A program made the position numbers and the translations under genes. Source: Actinopolymorpha cephalotaxi (GTDB lineage Bacteria > Actinomycetota > Actinomycetes > Propionibacteriales > Actinopolymorphaceae). From it: a stretch of DNA of 64,000 bases. The stretch covers positions 3,804,850 through 3,868,849 of the forward strand of contig NZ_JACBZA010000001.1 in assembly GCF_013408535.1 (NCBI RefSeq). The letters are read 5' to 3'. Below are positions 18,121-26,067 of this stretch, piece by piece; position 1 is the first letter of the stretch; each line of letters opens with the position of its first letter. The notes beneath the pieces were generated by a model. The model was not told the origin of the DNA, did not search any database, and saw only the letters and a list, made by a program, of their open reading frames with translations.

Positions 18121-18164
18121 CGATCGGGCCCGGCCAGAAGCTGGGTTCTGGCCGGGCCCGATCG
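18121..18164. terminator. 19 bp perfect hairpin downstream of the Tyr/Gly/Gln-rich gene
   Basis: CGATCGGGCCCGGCCAGAA (18121-18139) is followed by a 6-base loop and its exact complement (18146-18164), then TTTCGCT on the plus strand. It lies 30 nt past the stop of the minus-strand gene at 18195 and is the strongest stem-loop in the window. It also insulates the whiB2 upstream region. Confidence 0.85.
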
Positions 18165-18194
18165 TTTCGCTCGCGGTGGTGCCGCGCTCACGCC

Positions 18195-19829
18195 TCAGCG
18201 TGGCGGCTGCGACCACCAGTTCTGCTGCTCCTCGCGGGCTCGGCCCTCGTCGGCGCGGCCCGGGCCCTGCTGGCCCTGTCGTCCCTCGTCCGGCCCCGGC
18301 TCGCCGTCGGGCCCGTCGAGGTTGCCCAGCCGGACGACGCGGGTGTGGTCGTCGTCCTCGTCGTCGGCCCCGGCCGGCCGGGCACCCTGCTCCTCGGGCC
18401 GGCCGGCCGGGGCGTCGGTCGCCTCGGGGTAGTCACGGCCGAAGAACTGCGTGCTGTCCGGATCGCGCCGGGCCGCACGGCCCGAGGGCGGGTCGTAGTC
18501 GGGCCGGCCCTGCTCGGGCTGCTGGTCGTGGGCGTCCCGAGCGTCCCGGTCGCCGTACTCGTCGCGGGACTGGTTCGTCCCGGAATGCTGACCGAGGTCG
18601 TGGCCCGAGTCAGGACCGGAGTCCCGACCGGAGTCCTGGCCGAACGGCGCGTAGGAGCCGTGCTGCCCGGCTTCGCCGGACTCGGCGAAGCCGCGACGCT
18701 GGTCGTGGTCGTTCCGGCCGTACTGGGCAGAGTCGCCCTGGCCGTACTCCTGCCGGCCTTGGTCGTACTGCCCCTGCTGGGCGTACTGGTCCTGGCCGTA
18801 ACCCTGCTGGCCGTACTGAGCGGGCTGGGCGTACTGACCCTGGTCGGGCCGGCCGTACTGCTGCTGCTCGTACTGCTGGGCGTACTGGCCCTGGTCGTGA
18901 CCCGGCTGGCCGTGCTGGCCCTGCTGGCCGTACTGGTCGTAACCCGGCTGGCCGTACTGGCCCTGGTCGTAGCCCTGCTGGGCATACCCCTGGCCGTACT
19001 GGCCCTGGTCGTAACCCTGCTGCTGGCCGTAGTGACCCTGGTCGTAGCCCTGCTGGTCGTACTGGCCCTGCTGGGCGTACTGACCCTCGTCGTACTGCTG
19101 GGCGTAGTGACCCTGGTCGTACCCCTGGTGGCCGTAGCCCTGCTGGGCGTACTGGCCCTGGTCGTAACCCTGCTGGTCGTACCCGGACTGGTCGTAGCCG
19201 CCCGCGTAGGACTGCTGGGCGTACTGACCCTGCCGCTGCTCGTCACGCTGGTCGTGTCCGCCGCCGCGCTGCCCGCCGCCGAACTGCCCGAGGATGGCAC
19301 CGGCCTTGTCCCCGGAGCGCTTGCTCTTGCGGCCCTCCCGCTTGCCACCGGTCCCGCCGGTCAGGCTGCCCACCGGCTGCGGCAGCGCCTTCAGCGTGGT
19401 GAAGACGAAGAAGAGGGCGGCGCCCGCGACCGCGAGGTAGGCGAGCTGCTGCACCGCGGTGGCCAGCTTGCCGTCGATGCCGAAGGCACCCGCGCCGTTG
19501 GGCAGGCGGATGTCGGCCGCCATGCCGCCGAGCCAGGTCACCAGACCGAGCAGGGTCAGGATCGCCAGCACCGCCAGCGCGATCAGGGTGATGACGCGGG
19601 CCTTCGGCGTGGGCTCGCCGAGGTGGGTCACGAGGACCACCGCGAGCACAAGGAGGACCACGAGTATCGGCTGGACGAAGCGGCCCTGGTAGGCGAACGC
19701 CGTCAGCGCGAAGCCGGAGCCGCTGTCGATGCCGAGTCGCGACACCGCCACCAGTCCGACCAGGATGCCGGCGCCCAGCAGCACCCATGCGAACAGCTCA
19801 CGCTGCGGCTTGGTCGTCTCGGTAACCAC
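18195..19829 (-). CDS. Four-helix membrane protein with long Tyr/Gly/Gln-rich low-complexity tail
   Basis: A 544-residue protein of unknown function. Residues 1-155 hold four membrane helices (about 13-31, 50-71, 79-103, 131-150). From about 165 a basic linker, 'GGKREGRKSKRSGDKAG', leads into ~190 residues made almost only of Tyr, Gly, Gln, Asp and Ala in units such as GYDQGQYAQQ, GYDQGHYGQQ and QYGQ. The last ~150 residues are acidic and polar and include 'TQFFGRDYPEA'. The composition resembles prion-like domains of RNA-binding proteins such as FUS; in bacteria similar short tails occur on actinobacterial membrane proteins. GTG 19829 has GGGGGT 5 nt upstream. It is transcribed alone and ended by a 19 bp hairpin. 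Phase separation or surface assembly is only a hypothesis. Confidence 0.85.
   Translation of the reverse strand: MVTETTKPQRELFAWVLLGAGILVGLVAVSRLGIDSGSGFALTAFAYQGRFVQPILVVLLVLAVVLVTHLGEPTPKARVITLIALAVLAILTLLGLVTWLGGMAADIRLPNGAGAFGIDGKLATAVQQLAYLAVAGAALFFVFTTLKALPQPVGSLTGGTGGKREGRKSKRSGDKAGAILGQFGGGQRGGGHDQRDEQRQGQYAQQSYAGGYDQSGYDQQGYDQGQYAQQGYGHQGYDQGHYAQQYDEGQYAQQGQYDQQGYDQGHYGQQQGYDQGQYGQGYAQQGYDQGQYGQPGYDQYGQQGQHGQPGHDQGQYAQQYEQQQYGRPDQGQYAQPAQYGQQGYGQDQYAQQGQYDQGRQEYGQGDSAQYGRNDHDQRRGFAESGEAGQHGSYAPFGQDSGRDSGPDSGHDLGQHSGTNQSRDEYGDRDARDAHDQQPEQGRPDYDPPSGRAARRDPDSTQFFGRDYPEATDAPAGRPEEQGARPAGADDEDDDHTRVVRLGNLDGPDGEPGPDEGRQGQQGPGRADEGRAREEQQNWWSQPPR
18780..19230. repeat. Degenerate coding repeats (YGQ/YDQ/YAQQ codons)
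   Basis: Roughly 20 imperfect 15-30 base units encode Tyr-Gly-Gln, Tyr-Asp-Gln or Tyr-Ala-Gln-Gln in the minus-strand gene. The plus strand reads as artificial Leu/Val-rich frames such as GYxL complements, which should not be mistaken for membrane proteins. Confidence 0.85.
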
Positions 19830-20041
19830 GTGCTACCCCCAAATCTGGGTGGGATGTCGGGCTGCAGCCTCCCACACGTGGGCCTGTCATGGGGACCCAC
19901 GTGGTGAGTCCAGGACCGATCCTGTAGGCGGCTGGTCGCGGCGGGCCCCCCGGCGACGGCACCACTATGGCGCAGATCGCCCGTTCCGTCCCGACCGGCC
20001 TGTGGACAAGACGCGGCGACCGCCCGGCCAGGGACAGGGGG

Positions 20042-20047
20042 CACACT
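20042..20047 (+). promoter_or_regulatory. Weak -10-like box CACACT before fbiA
   Basis: CACACT sits 6 nt before GTG 20054, the same spacing as better boxes in the window, but the first base departs from TANNNT. There is no clear Shine-Dalgarno sequence, so a leaderless start remains likely. Confidence 0.35.
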
Positions 20048-20053
20048 GGTGGC

Positions 20054-21031
20054 GTGCGGATCACGGTTCTGGCCGGCGGTATCGGCGCCGCGCGCTTCCT
20101 GCGCGGCCTGCTCGCCCACTCCCCCGACGCCGAGGTCACGGTCATCGGCAACACCGGTGACGACCTCACCCTCTACGGCCTGCGCGTCTCACCCGACCTG
20201 GACACGGTCATGTACACCCTGGGCGGAGGCAACGACGACGCCCGCGGCTGGGGCCGCGCGGACGAATCCTGGAACGCCCTGGAGGAGATCCGGGCGTACG
20301 ACTCGGTGCCGTCGTGGTTCGGGCTCGGCGACCGCGACATCGGGACCCACCTGGTCCGGACGGCGATGCTGGCCGAGGGCCGGACCCTCTCCGAGGCGAC
20401 CGCCGCGCTGACCGCGCGCTGGCGGCTGCCGGTGCGCCTGATCCCGATGACCGACGACCGGGTGGAGACCCACGTCGTCGTGGAGGACCCGGACTCGCCG
20501 GAGGGCCGGCGCCGGATGCACTTCCAGGAGTACTGGGTACGTCACCACGCGTCCCTGCCGGTGGTCACCGTCGACGTCGAGGGAGTGCGGGACGCGGCCC
20601 CCGCTCCCGGCGTACTCGAGGCGATCGCCGGCGCCGACCTGCTCCTGCTGCCGCCGTCCAACCCGGTGGTCAGCGTCGGGCCGATCCTGTCGGTGCCCGG
20701 CGTCCGCGAGGCCGTCCGGTCCGCCCCCGCGCCGGTGGTCGGGCTGTCCCCGATCGTGGGCGGCGCGCCCGTACGCGGGATGGCGGACAAACTGCTCCCG
20801 GCCATCGGCGTGGACACCTCCGCGGCCGGCGTCGCGCTGCACCTGGGCGCCCGAGCCGACGGCGGGCTGCTGGACGGCTGGCTGGTCGACGAACGCGACG
20901 CGGAGTCGGTGGGCCGGATCCGTGAGGCGGGCATCACCGCCCGTGCCGTGCCGTTGATGATGACCGACGTCGCCGCCACCGCCGCGATGGCCGCCGTCGC
21001 CCTGGAACTCGCCGAGGAGGTCCGCCGGTGA
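20054..21031 (+). CDS. fbiA: Coenzyme F420 biosynthesis transferase FbiA/CofD
   Basis: A 325-residue CofD-family enzyme. It transfers the phospholactyl/phosphoenolpyruvyl group from its guanylated form to the deazaflavin Fo, making F420-0 or dehydro-F420-0. Visible motifs are 'ITVLAGGIGAARFLRGLLAH' (nucleotide loop), 'VIGNTGDDLTLYGLRVSPDLDT', 'GWGRADESWNALEEI', and 'LLLLPPSNPVVSVGPILSVPG'. Length is typical. GTG 20054 matches the family N-terminus; the longer frame from 19967 would add 29 non-conserved residues. The stop overlaps the fbiB start by 4 bp (GTGA), so both are made from one transcript. Confidence 0.95.
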   Translation: MRITVLAGGIGAARFLRGLLAHSPDAEVTVIGNTGDDLTLYGLRVSPDLDTVMYTLGGGNDDARGWGRADESWNALEEIRAYDSVPSWFGLGDRDIGTHLVRTAMLAEGRTLSEATAALTARWRLPVRLIPMTDDRVETHVVVEDPDSPEGRRRMHFQEYWVRHHASLPVVTVDVEGVRDAAPAPGVLEAIAGADLLLLPPSNPVVSVGPILSVPGVREAVRSAPAPVVGLSPIVGGAPVRGMADKLLPAIGVDTSAAGVALHLGARADGGLLDGWLVDERDAESVGRIREAGITARAVPLMMTDVAATAAMAAVALELAEEVRR

Positions 21032-22197
21032 GCGACGACCCGCGTACCGGCTCGATCCTCGTCACTCCCGTCCTCGGGATACCCGAGGTCCGGGCCGGTG
21101 ACGATCTCGCCGCCCTGATCGCCGAGCACAGCACCGACGTCCGCGCCGGCGACGTGCTGGTGGTGTCCAGCAAGATCGTCAGCAAGGCCGAGGGCCGGGT
21201 GGTCGCGGGCGACGACCGGTTCGCCGCGATCCGGTCCGAGACCGTACGGGTCGTCGCCGAACGCGGGCCCACCCAGATCGTCCAGACCCGGCACGGGTTC
21301 GTGATGGCCGCCGCCGGGGTGGACGCGTCCAACGTCGAGCCCGGCAAACTGCTGCTGCTCCCGCTGGACTCCGACGACTCGGCGCGCCGGCTGCGGCGCG
21401 GGCTGACCGAACGCCTCGGCGTACGCGTCGGCGTCGTCGTCACCGACACGTTCGGGCGGCCTTGGCGGCTCGGCCAGACCGACCTCGCCATCGGCGCCGC
21501 CGGCGTACGCGTGGTCGACGAGCACCGCGGCCGGGTCGACGCGTACGGCAACGAACTCGTCGTCACCGCCCCCGCGCACGCGGACGAGATCGCCGGCGCG
21601 GCGGAACTCGTCAAGGGAAAGAGCGCGCAGGTCCCGGTGGCGGTCGTGCGCGGACTCGCCGCGCTGGTCACCGACGACGACGGTCCGGGCGTGCGCGCCC
21701 TGGTCCGGTCCGCCGAGGACGACATGTTCCGGCTCGGCGCGCGGGAGGCCAGGCGGGAGGCGCTCCGGCTCCCGGTCGGCACCGGCCCGCTCGCCGACGT
21801 CGCGGTGGACGCCGACCAGGTACGCCGGGCGCTGTCCGAGGTGATCGGTACGCCGGCCGAGCAAGGGGACAACGGGCGCTGGGGTGCGGTCGAGGTGACC
21901 GGGGCGCGGGTGCTCAAGCCGATCCTGGACGCGCTCGGTCTGCCCTCCTCGGCACCTGCCCTCGTCGTCGTCCACATCCGCGCCGACGGCGAACCGGCGC
22001 GCACGGACGCCCTGCTCGGAGCGGGCGGACTGCGCGAGCGGCTGGTGCGTTCCTGCGCGGTCGAGGGGCTCGCCTGCCAGTGGCTGCCCGCCGAGATCGC
22101 CGGGGACGCGGTACGTCAGGTGCTGCCCGCGGACGCCGAACCGGTCGGGGCGCTGGCGATCGGCGCCGCCCGGGCGAGCGCTCAGAACGCCCGGTAG
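21028..22197 (+). CDS. fbiB: F420-0:gamma-glutamyl ligase FbiB with shortened C-terminal domain
   Basis: A 389-residue protein. Residues 1-245 are a complete CofE-type ligase that adds glutamates to F420-0: 'VLVVSSKIVSKAEGR', 'GFVMAAAGVDASNV', 'VVVTDTFGRPWRLGQTDLAIG' and 'DAYGNELVVTAPAHADEIA'. In mycobacterial FbiB a ~200-residue FMN-binding nitroreductase domain follows and reduces dehydro-F420-0. Here only ~144 residues remain (246-389). They match the end of that domain, 'LRERLVRSCAVEGLACQWLP' and 'EPVGALAIGAA', but lack its opening Arg-rich FMN/phosphate motif. Poly-glutamylation should be intact; the reductase step is doubtful. The 3' end overlaps the DNA glycosylase gene by 16 bp. Confidence 0.93.
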   Translation: MSDDPRTGSILVTPVLGIPEVRAGDDLAALIAEHSTDVRAGDVLVVSSKIVSKAEGRVVAGDDRFAAIRSETVRVVAERGPTQIVQTRHGFVMAAAGVDASNVEPGKLLLLPLDSDDSARRLRRGLTERLGVRVGVVVTDTFGRPWRLGQTDLAIGAAGVRVVDEHRGRVDAYGNELVVTAPAHADEIAGAAELVKGKSAQVPVAVVRGLAALVTDDDGPGVRALVRSAEDDMFRLGAREARREALRLPVGTGPLADVAVDADQVRRALSEVIGTPAEQGDNGRWGAVEVTGARVLKPILDALGLPSSAPALVVVHIRADGEPARTDALLGAGGLRERLVRSCAVEGLACQWLPAEIAGDAVRQVLPADAEPVGALAIGAARASAQNAR

Positions 22198-23108
22198 TCG
22201 CGGGGGGAGAACCGCGGGCCCCGGCGTGGTGCGGTGATCCCGGCGAGTTCGATCAGCCGGGTGACGCGGTAGCGATGGCCGCGCCAGCGTTCCAGCACCG
22301 CCAGCATGGTCTCGTCGTCGTAGCGTTCGCCGGCCAGCGCCCAGCCCACCGACTTCGCGATGTGGAAGTCGCCCACCGACACCGCGTCGGCGTTCCCGTG
22401 CGCCCGCTGCATCACCTCCGCCGCCGTCCACACCCCGACGCCGGGAACGCTGCGCAGCCGGCGTTCGACCTCGGCGAAGTCCAGTCCGACCGTCCGCTCC
22501 AGCGCGGTGGCCAGCCGGGCGCAGCGGACGAGGGTCTCGGCCCGCTGCGGGCCGACCCCCGCGCGGTGCCATTCCCACGGCGGCAGGCCGGCGAGCGTGC
22601 GCGCGTCCGGCTGCACCCACAGCGGGAACGGCGCCGGGCCGGGCGCGCGCTCACCGAACCGCCACACGAGTTCGCGCCAGGACCGCCACGCCTCGGTGGA
22701 GGTGACCTTCTGTTCCAGGATCGCGGGGGTCAGGGACTCCATCACCAGGCCGGTACGGCAGACCCGCCAGCCGGCGAACCGGCGGTGCAGGCGTTCCAGC
22801 AGCGCGAGTCCGGGTTCGAACCCGGCCGGGTCGTCCTCCGCGCCCACCAGTCCGGGCAGGTGGTCCAGGATCCAGTCCGCGCCGGGTCCCCACGCCCGGC
22901 CCTCGATCGCGCCGTCGGCGGGCCGGGCGGAGATCGCGACCGTGGCCACGCCGTCGGGGGTGCGGGTGCCGCGCCAGATCGTGCCGTCGGGGCCGGTGCG
23001 GTGCACCGGGTCGCCGCCGCCGCGCCGCAGGCCGCGCATCGTCAGCACCGGGTCGACCAGGGTCTCGGTCGCCACCGTGCGGGTGCGTGCGACGGTCGGC
23101 GCGGACAT
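22182..23108 (-). CDS. AlkA-like DNA-3-methyladenine glycosylase (HhH-GPD)
   Basis: A 308-residue base-excision repair enzyme. The N-terminal half is AlkA-like beta structure. The helix-hairpin-helix lies in 'RLRSVPGVGVWTAAEVMQRA' and is followed by the catalytic Asp in 'ADAVSVGDFHIAKSVGW'. 'LTPAILEQKVTSTEAWRSW' is the family's conserved helix. It removes alkylated purines from DNA, but the exact specificity is unknown. The start is ATG 23108, since upstream residues in the longer frame are not conserved. CAGACT lies 6 nt before the ATG. It is convergent with fbiB (16 bp overlap) and divergent from the DUF3105 gene. Confidence 0.87.
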   Translation of the reverse strand: MSAPTVARTRTVATETLVDPVLTMRGLRRGGGDPVHRTGPDGTIWRGTRTPDGVATVAISARPADGAIEGRAWGPGADWILDHLPGLVGAEDDPAGFEPGLALLERLHRRFAGWRVCRTGLVMESLTPAILEQKVTSTEAWRSWRELVWRFGERAPGPAPFPLWVQPDARTLAGLPPWEWHRAGVGPQRAETLVRCARLATALERTVGLDFAEVERRLRSVPGVGVWTAAEVMQRAHGNADAVSVGDFHIAKSVGWALAGERYDDETMLAVLERWRGHRYRVTRLIELAGITAPRRGPRFSPRDYRAF

Positions 23109-23114
23109 GGGTCC

Positions 23115-23120
23115 AGTCTG
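23115..23120 (-). promoter_or_regulatory. Weak -10-like box CAGACT before DNA glycosylase gene
   Basis: CAGACT lies 6 nt upstream of ATG 23108 on the minus strand. It deviates from TANNNT at the first position but shares the leaderless spacing. Confidence 0.3.
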
Positions 23121-23248
23121 CTGGACGCCGGGACCCGATCGTGTACCGGCCGCGCCGGAAGGCCCGAGCCCTCGTCCGAGACGTTTCGTACACTCCCAGA
23201 GCGAACCGAGCGTCACCCGACCGGCGCACGAACACACAGAGGACGGCC

Positions 23249-23959
23249 GTGGCAAGGAACGACCAGCAGACGGACAGGCGCGGGCGGCTCGAGCAGGCAC
23301 GCCAGGAGCACGAGAGCGGCGAGCGTCGCAGGAGGCTCACCCTCGTCGCGGTCTGCGTGGTCGTGGGCGTGCTCCTCGTCGGGGCCGCGGCCTGGGTGCC
23401 CGTCGGCAACTGGATGGACCGCCGGGACGGCAAGAGGTTTCCGGCGCTCGGGGTGTCCGCCGCACAGGCGGGGCTGAGTGCTGTACGCAGCGACCGCCCC
23501 TCCGGCGTCAACGACCACCGGCCGAACGGTGAGGCGATCGCCTACCGCTCGATTCCCCCGACTTCCGGACCCCACTGGGCACAGCCGGCGAGCTTCTCGC
23601 GGAAGTTCTACGACACGAAGGACCGGCCGGACGTCGAGACGCTCGTGCACAACCTCGAACACGGCTACACCGTCGTCTGGTACGACGACACGATCGCGCA
23701 CGACCCCGCGCAGGTGGCCGCGCTACGCAACATCGCGAAGCGTAACGAGTCCAGCGAGTTCGACAACGCCAAGAAGCTCATCGTCGCCCCGTGGAAGAAG
23801 GGCGAGGGCGCGTTCCCGGAGGGCGAGCACGTCGCTCTCACCCACTGGTCGACGACCGCCGGGAGACGTCAGTACGCGGAGAGCGTGAGCGGGCAGGCGA
23901 TCGAGCAGTTCATGAAGAAGTTCCCGGCCGCCGACTCCCCTGAGCCGCAGGGGCCCTGA
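23249..23959 (+). CDS. DUF3105 single-pass membrane protein
   Basis: A 236-residue protein with a charged N-terminus (residues 1-30), one membrane helix ('RLTLVAVCVVVGVLLVGAAA', ~30-50) and an extracellular DUF3105 domain. The domain signature is clear: 'YRSIPPTSGPHWAQPASF' and 'VETLVHNLEHGYTVVWYDD'. The His-rich core has been likened to heme or metal sites, but no function is established. GTG 23249 has AGAGGA 6 nt upstream. A TACACT box at 23189-23194 may be its -10 element, giving a ~48 nt leader. It ends 6 nt before the convergent manC gene. Confidence 0.9.
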   Translation: MARNDQQTDRRGRLEQARQEHESGERRRRLTLVAVCVVVGVLLVGAAAWVPVGNWMDRRDGKRFPALGVSAAQAGLSAVRSDRPSGVNDHRPNGEAIAYRSIPPTSGPHWAQPASFSRKFYDTKDRPDVETLVHNLEHGYTVVWYDDTIAHDPAQVAALRNIAKRNESSEFDNAKKLIVAPWKKGEGAFPEGEHVALTHWSTTAGRRQYAESVSGQAIEQFMKKFPAADSPEPQGP

Positions 23960-23965
23960 GCGACG

Positions 23966-25087
23966 TCAGGCGTACCGGTCGCCGTGGGTCTGGCGGACCC
24001 GGGCCACGAGATCCTTCACCCGCTCGGCGTCGTTCTTCGGGCAGACCATCGTGACGTCCGGGGTGTGCACGACGATCGTGTCGCGCAGTCCGACGGTCGC
24101 CACCAGGTGCTCGGGGTCGTCGCTGACCACGATGTTGCCCTCGGAGTCGACCAGCACCGTGACGGCGTTACTGGCGTTGTGCGCCGGGTCGTTCGCGAGC
24201 GTGCGCGCCAGCGCCGGCCAGGCGCCGACGTCGATCCAGTCCACCGCCATCGGGACCACCACGACGCGGGCGTCGTCCTCGCCCCGCGCGGCCGGCTCCA
24301 TCACGGCGTAGTCGATGCTGATCTTGGGCAGCTCGGCGTAGGCCTTCTCCGCGACGGTCGTCCGCTCGGGGGTGTCCCACGCCTTGGCGATCCGGGTCAC
24401 GCCGTCGTAGGCGCCCGGCAGGTGCCGGTGCAGCTGGGTGAGCAGGGTGTCGGCCCGCCACACGAACATCCCGGAGTTCCACAGGTGGCGCCCGCCGGCG
24501 ACGTAGGCCTGCGCGGTCGCGGCGTCCGGCTTCTCGGTGAACGCGGTGACGCCGAACACCGCGGGCCCGCCGCCAGGTCCGGCACCGCGAGGCGCGTCCG
24601 GCAGCGGGTCGGCGCGCTCGATGTAACCGAGGCCGGTGTGTGCCGACGTGGGTGGTACGCCGAACGTCGCCAGCATGTGCGGGTGCGCCTCGACCGTGTC
24701 GAAGGCGGTGCCCAGCGCCTCGCGGAACGACTCGATGGGTTCGATCACGTGGTCGGAGGTGACGAACGCGGCCACCGCGTCCGGGTCACGCTCGACGATC
24801 ACCGCGCAGGCCAGGCCGATCGCGTTGGCGGTGTCGCGGCCGACCGGCTCACCGAGGAAGTTCTCCTCCGGAAGCTCCGGCAGGTGGTCCATGATCGCCT
24901 GCTGGTGAGCGGTGCCGGCGCAGACGAAGATCCGCTCGGTGGGGACGAACCCCTCCAGCCGCTCGTATGCCAGCCGGAGCAGGCTCTTGCCGCCCCGGAC
25001 GCTCAGCAGCTGCTTGGGGAAGCTCGCGCGGGACAGCGGCCACAGCCGTGTGCCCGTACCCCCCGCGTTGATGACCGCGTACCGCAT
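23966..25087 (-). CDS. manC: Mannose-1-phosphate guanylyltransferase
   Basis: A 373-residue nucleotidyltransferase making GDP-mannose from mannose-1-phosphate and GTP. Motifs in order: 'MRYAVINAGGTGTRLWPLSR' with the following 'FPKQLL' (GTP/phosphate loop), 'AFVTSDHVIEP' (metal Asp), 'GVTAFTEKPDAATAQAY' (sugar-binding FxEKP) and 'HLWNSGMFVWRADTLL'. There is no phosphomannose isomerase domain at the C-terminus, so this is the short form, and manA is a separate gene here. ATG 25087 is preferred over ATG 25108 because TAGGCT lies 7 nt upstream. GDP-mannose made here would feed lipid mannosylation and surface glycans. Confidence 0.95.
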   Translation of the reverse strand: MRYAVINAGGTGTRLWPLSRASFPKQLLSVRGGKSLLRLAYERLEGFVPTERIFVCAGTAHQQAIMDHLPELPEENFLGEPVGRDTANAIGLACAVIVERDPDAVAAFVTSDHVIEPIESFREALGTAFDTVEAHPHMLATFGVPPTSAHTGLGYIERADPLPDAPRGAGPGGGPAVFGVTAFTEKPDAATAQAYVAGGRHLWNSGMFVWRADTLLTQLHRHLPGAYDGVTRIAKAWDTPERTTVAEKAYAELPKISIDYAVMEPAARGEDDARVVVVPMAVDWIDVGAWPALARTLANDPAHNASNAVTVLVDSEGNIVVSDDPEHLVATVGLRDTIVVHTPDVTMVCPKNDAERVKDLVARVRQTHGDRYA

Positions 25088-25094
25088 GACCGCG

Positions 25095-25100
25095 AGCCTA
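25095..25100 (-). promoter_or_regulatory. -10 box TAGGCT, leaderless promoter of manC
   Basis: TAGGCT is 7 nt before ATG 25087 on the minus strand, matching the commonest hexamer of the window's leaderless set. Confidence 0.6.
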
Positions 25101-25245
25101 CGGGACACTCATGCTCATCGTGGCGGATCACGCCGCCCGGCGTGGCGGAATGGTCGCGAAGCGTGGCGGTGCGTGATCGGCGGGCCTTCGTTACCCCCGT
25201 GGCCCGGGGCGTCCGCCGGATCAGGCGGGATCCGCGGGACTGGCC

Positions 25246-25251
25246 TAGGCT
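25246..25251 (+). promoter_or_regulatory. -10 box TAGGCT, leaderless promoter of TIGR03089 gene
   Basis: TAGGCT is followed by CGCCGG and then GTG 25258, a 6 nt gap; there is no Shine-Dalgarno sequence. Confidence 0.65.
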
Positions 25252-25257
25252 CGCCGG

Positions 25258-26031
25258 GTGGCGACCCCGAACACTCCCGCACGCGCGCTGGCCGCGGCCC
25301 TGGCGGCCGACCCGGCGACGCCGTTCCTCACCTTCTACGACGACGCCACCGGCGAACGCGTCGAACTGTCCCTCGCGACGCTGGACAACTGGGTCGCCAA
25401 GACCGCGAACCTCCTCCAGGACGGCCTGGGCACCGACCCGGGCGCCCGGGTCGCGATCATGCTCCCGCCGCACTGGCAGACCGCGGTGTGGATGCTGGCC
25501 GCGTGGTCGGCCGGACTCACCGTCGCCCTCGGCGATGAGGCCGGCGGCGACGCCGACCTGGTGGTCACCGGACCGGACCGGCTGGCCGAGGTGACGGCCG
25601 GGCCCGCCGCCGGTGCCCGCGACACGGTGGCGCTCGCGCTGCGCCCGCTGGGCGGGCCGTTCACGCAGGCACTGCCGGCGGGGGTGCTGGACTACGGCGC
25701 GGAGGTGCCGGGGTACGCCGACCAGTTCACGGCGTACGTCCCGGTCGATCCGCACGCGCCCGCCCTGGTCACACCCGACGCGACCCTCACCGGCGAGGAA
25801 CTCCTCGCCGCCGCCGTCCGGCGCGCGGAGGAGATCGGCCTGGAGCCGGGCGGGCGGCTGCTCACCGACGCCAACCCGGCCGATCCGTACGGCTGCCTGG
25901 ACGCGCTGCTCGCCCCGCTGGCCGAGCAGGGCTCGGTGATCCTGGTCCGCAACCCCGACCTCGCGCTGGTCGACCGTCGCTGCGAGGTGGAGAAGGTCAC
26001 CGTGACCCGGCTCCGCGCGGCCGGTCGGTGA
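25258..26031 (+). CDS. TIGR03089 family protein (truncated acyl-adenylate-forming fold)
   Basis: A 257-residue actinobacterial protein matching only the first part of an AMP-binding ligase: 'FLTFYDDATGERVELSLATL', 'ARVAIMLPPHWQTAVWMLAA' and 'ALVTPDATLTGEELLAAAVR'. The phosphate loop (SSGTTGxPK) and the A8/A10 motifs, including the catalytic Lys, are absent, so it cannot form acyl-adenylates in the known way. The function is unknown; mycobacteria have the orthologue Rv3268 near an LCP gene. It is transcribed from a leaderless promoter, divergent from manC and convergent with the acetoacetyl-CoA synthetase gene. Confidence 0.85.
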   Translation: MATPNTPARALAAALAADPATPFLTFYDDATGERVELSLATLDNWVAKTANLLQDGLGTDPGARVAIMLPPHWQTAVWMLAAWSAGLTVALGDEAGGDADLVVTGPDRLAEVTAGPAAGARDTVALALRPLGGPFTQALPAGVLDYGAEVPGYADQFTAYVPVDPHAPALVTPDATLTGEELLAAAVRRAEEIGLEPGGRLLTDANPADPYGCLDALLAPLAEQGSVILVRNPDLALVDRRCEVEKVTVTRLRAAGR

Positions 26032-26067
26032 CGAGCCCGCGTCGGTGACCAGGCTTGCGGCGGTGGC

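Noticed and set aside
18780-19230. Possible CRISPR-like repeat array
   Set aside because: Units are irregular, in frame and encode low-complexity protein; there are no unique spacers of constant length and no cas genes.
17643-19907. A 754-codon plus-strand frame rich in Leu and Val, resembling a membrane protein
   Set aside because: It is the complement of the Tyr/Gly/Gln-rich gene (18195-19829); repeated CAG/TAC codons read as Leu/Val on the other strand. It has no plausible start signal.
20542-22620. A 692-codon minus-strand frame across fbiA-fbiB
   Set aside because: It is antisense to two well-recognised F420 genes and has no conserved motif.
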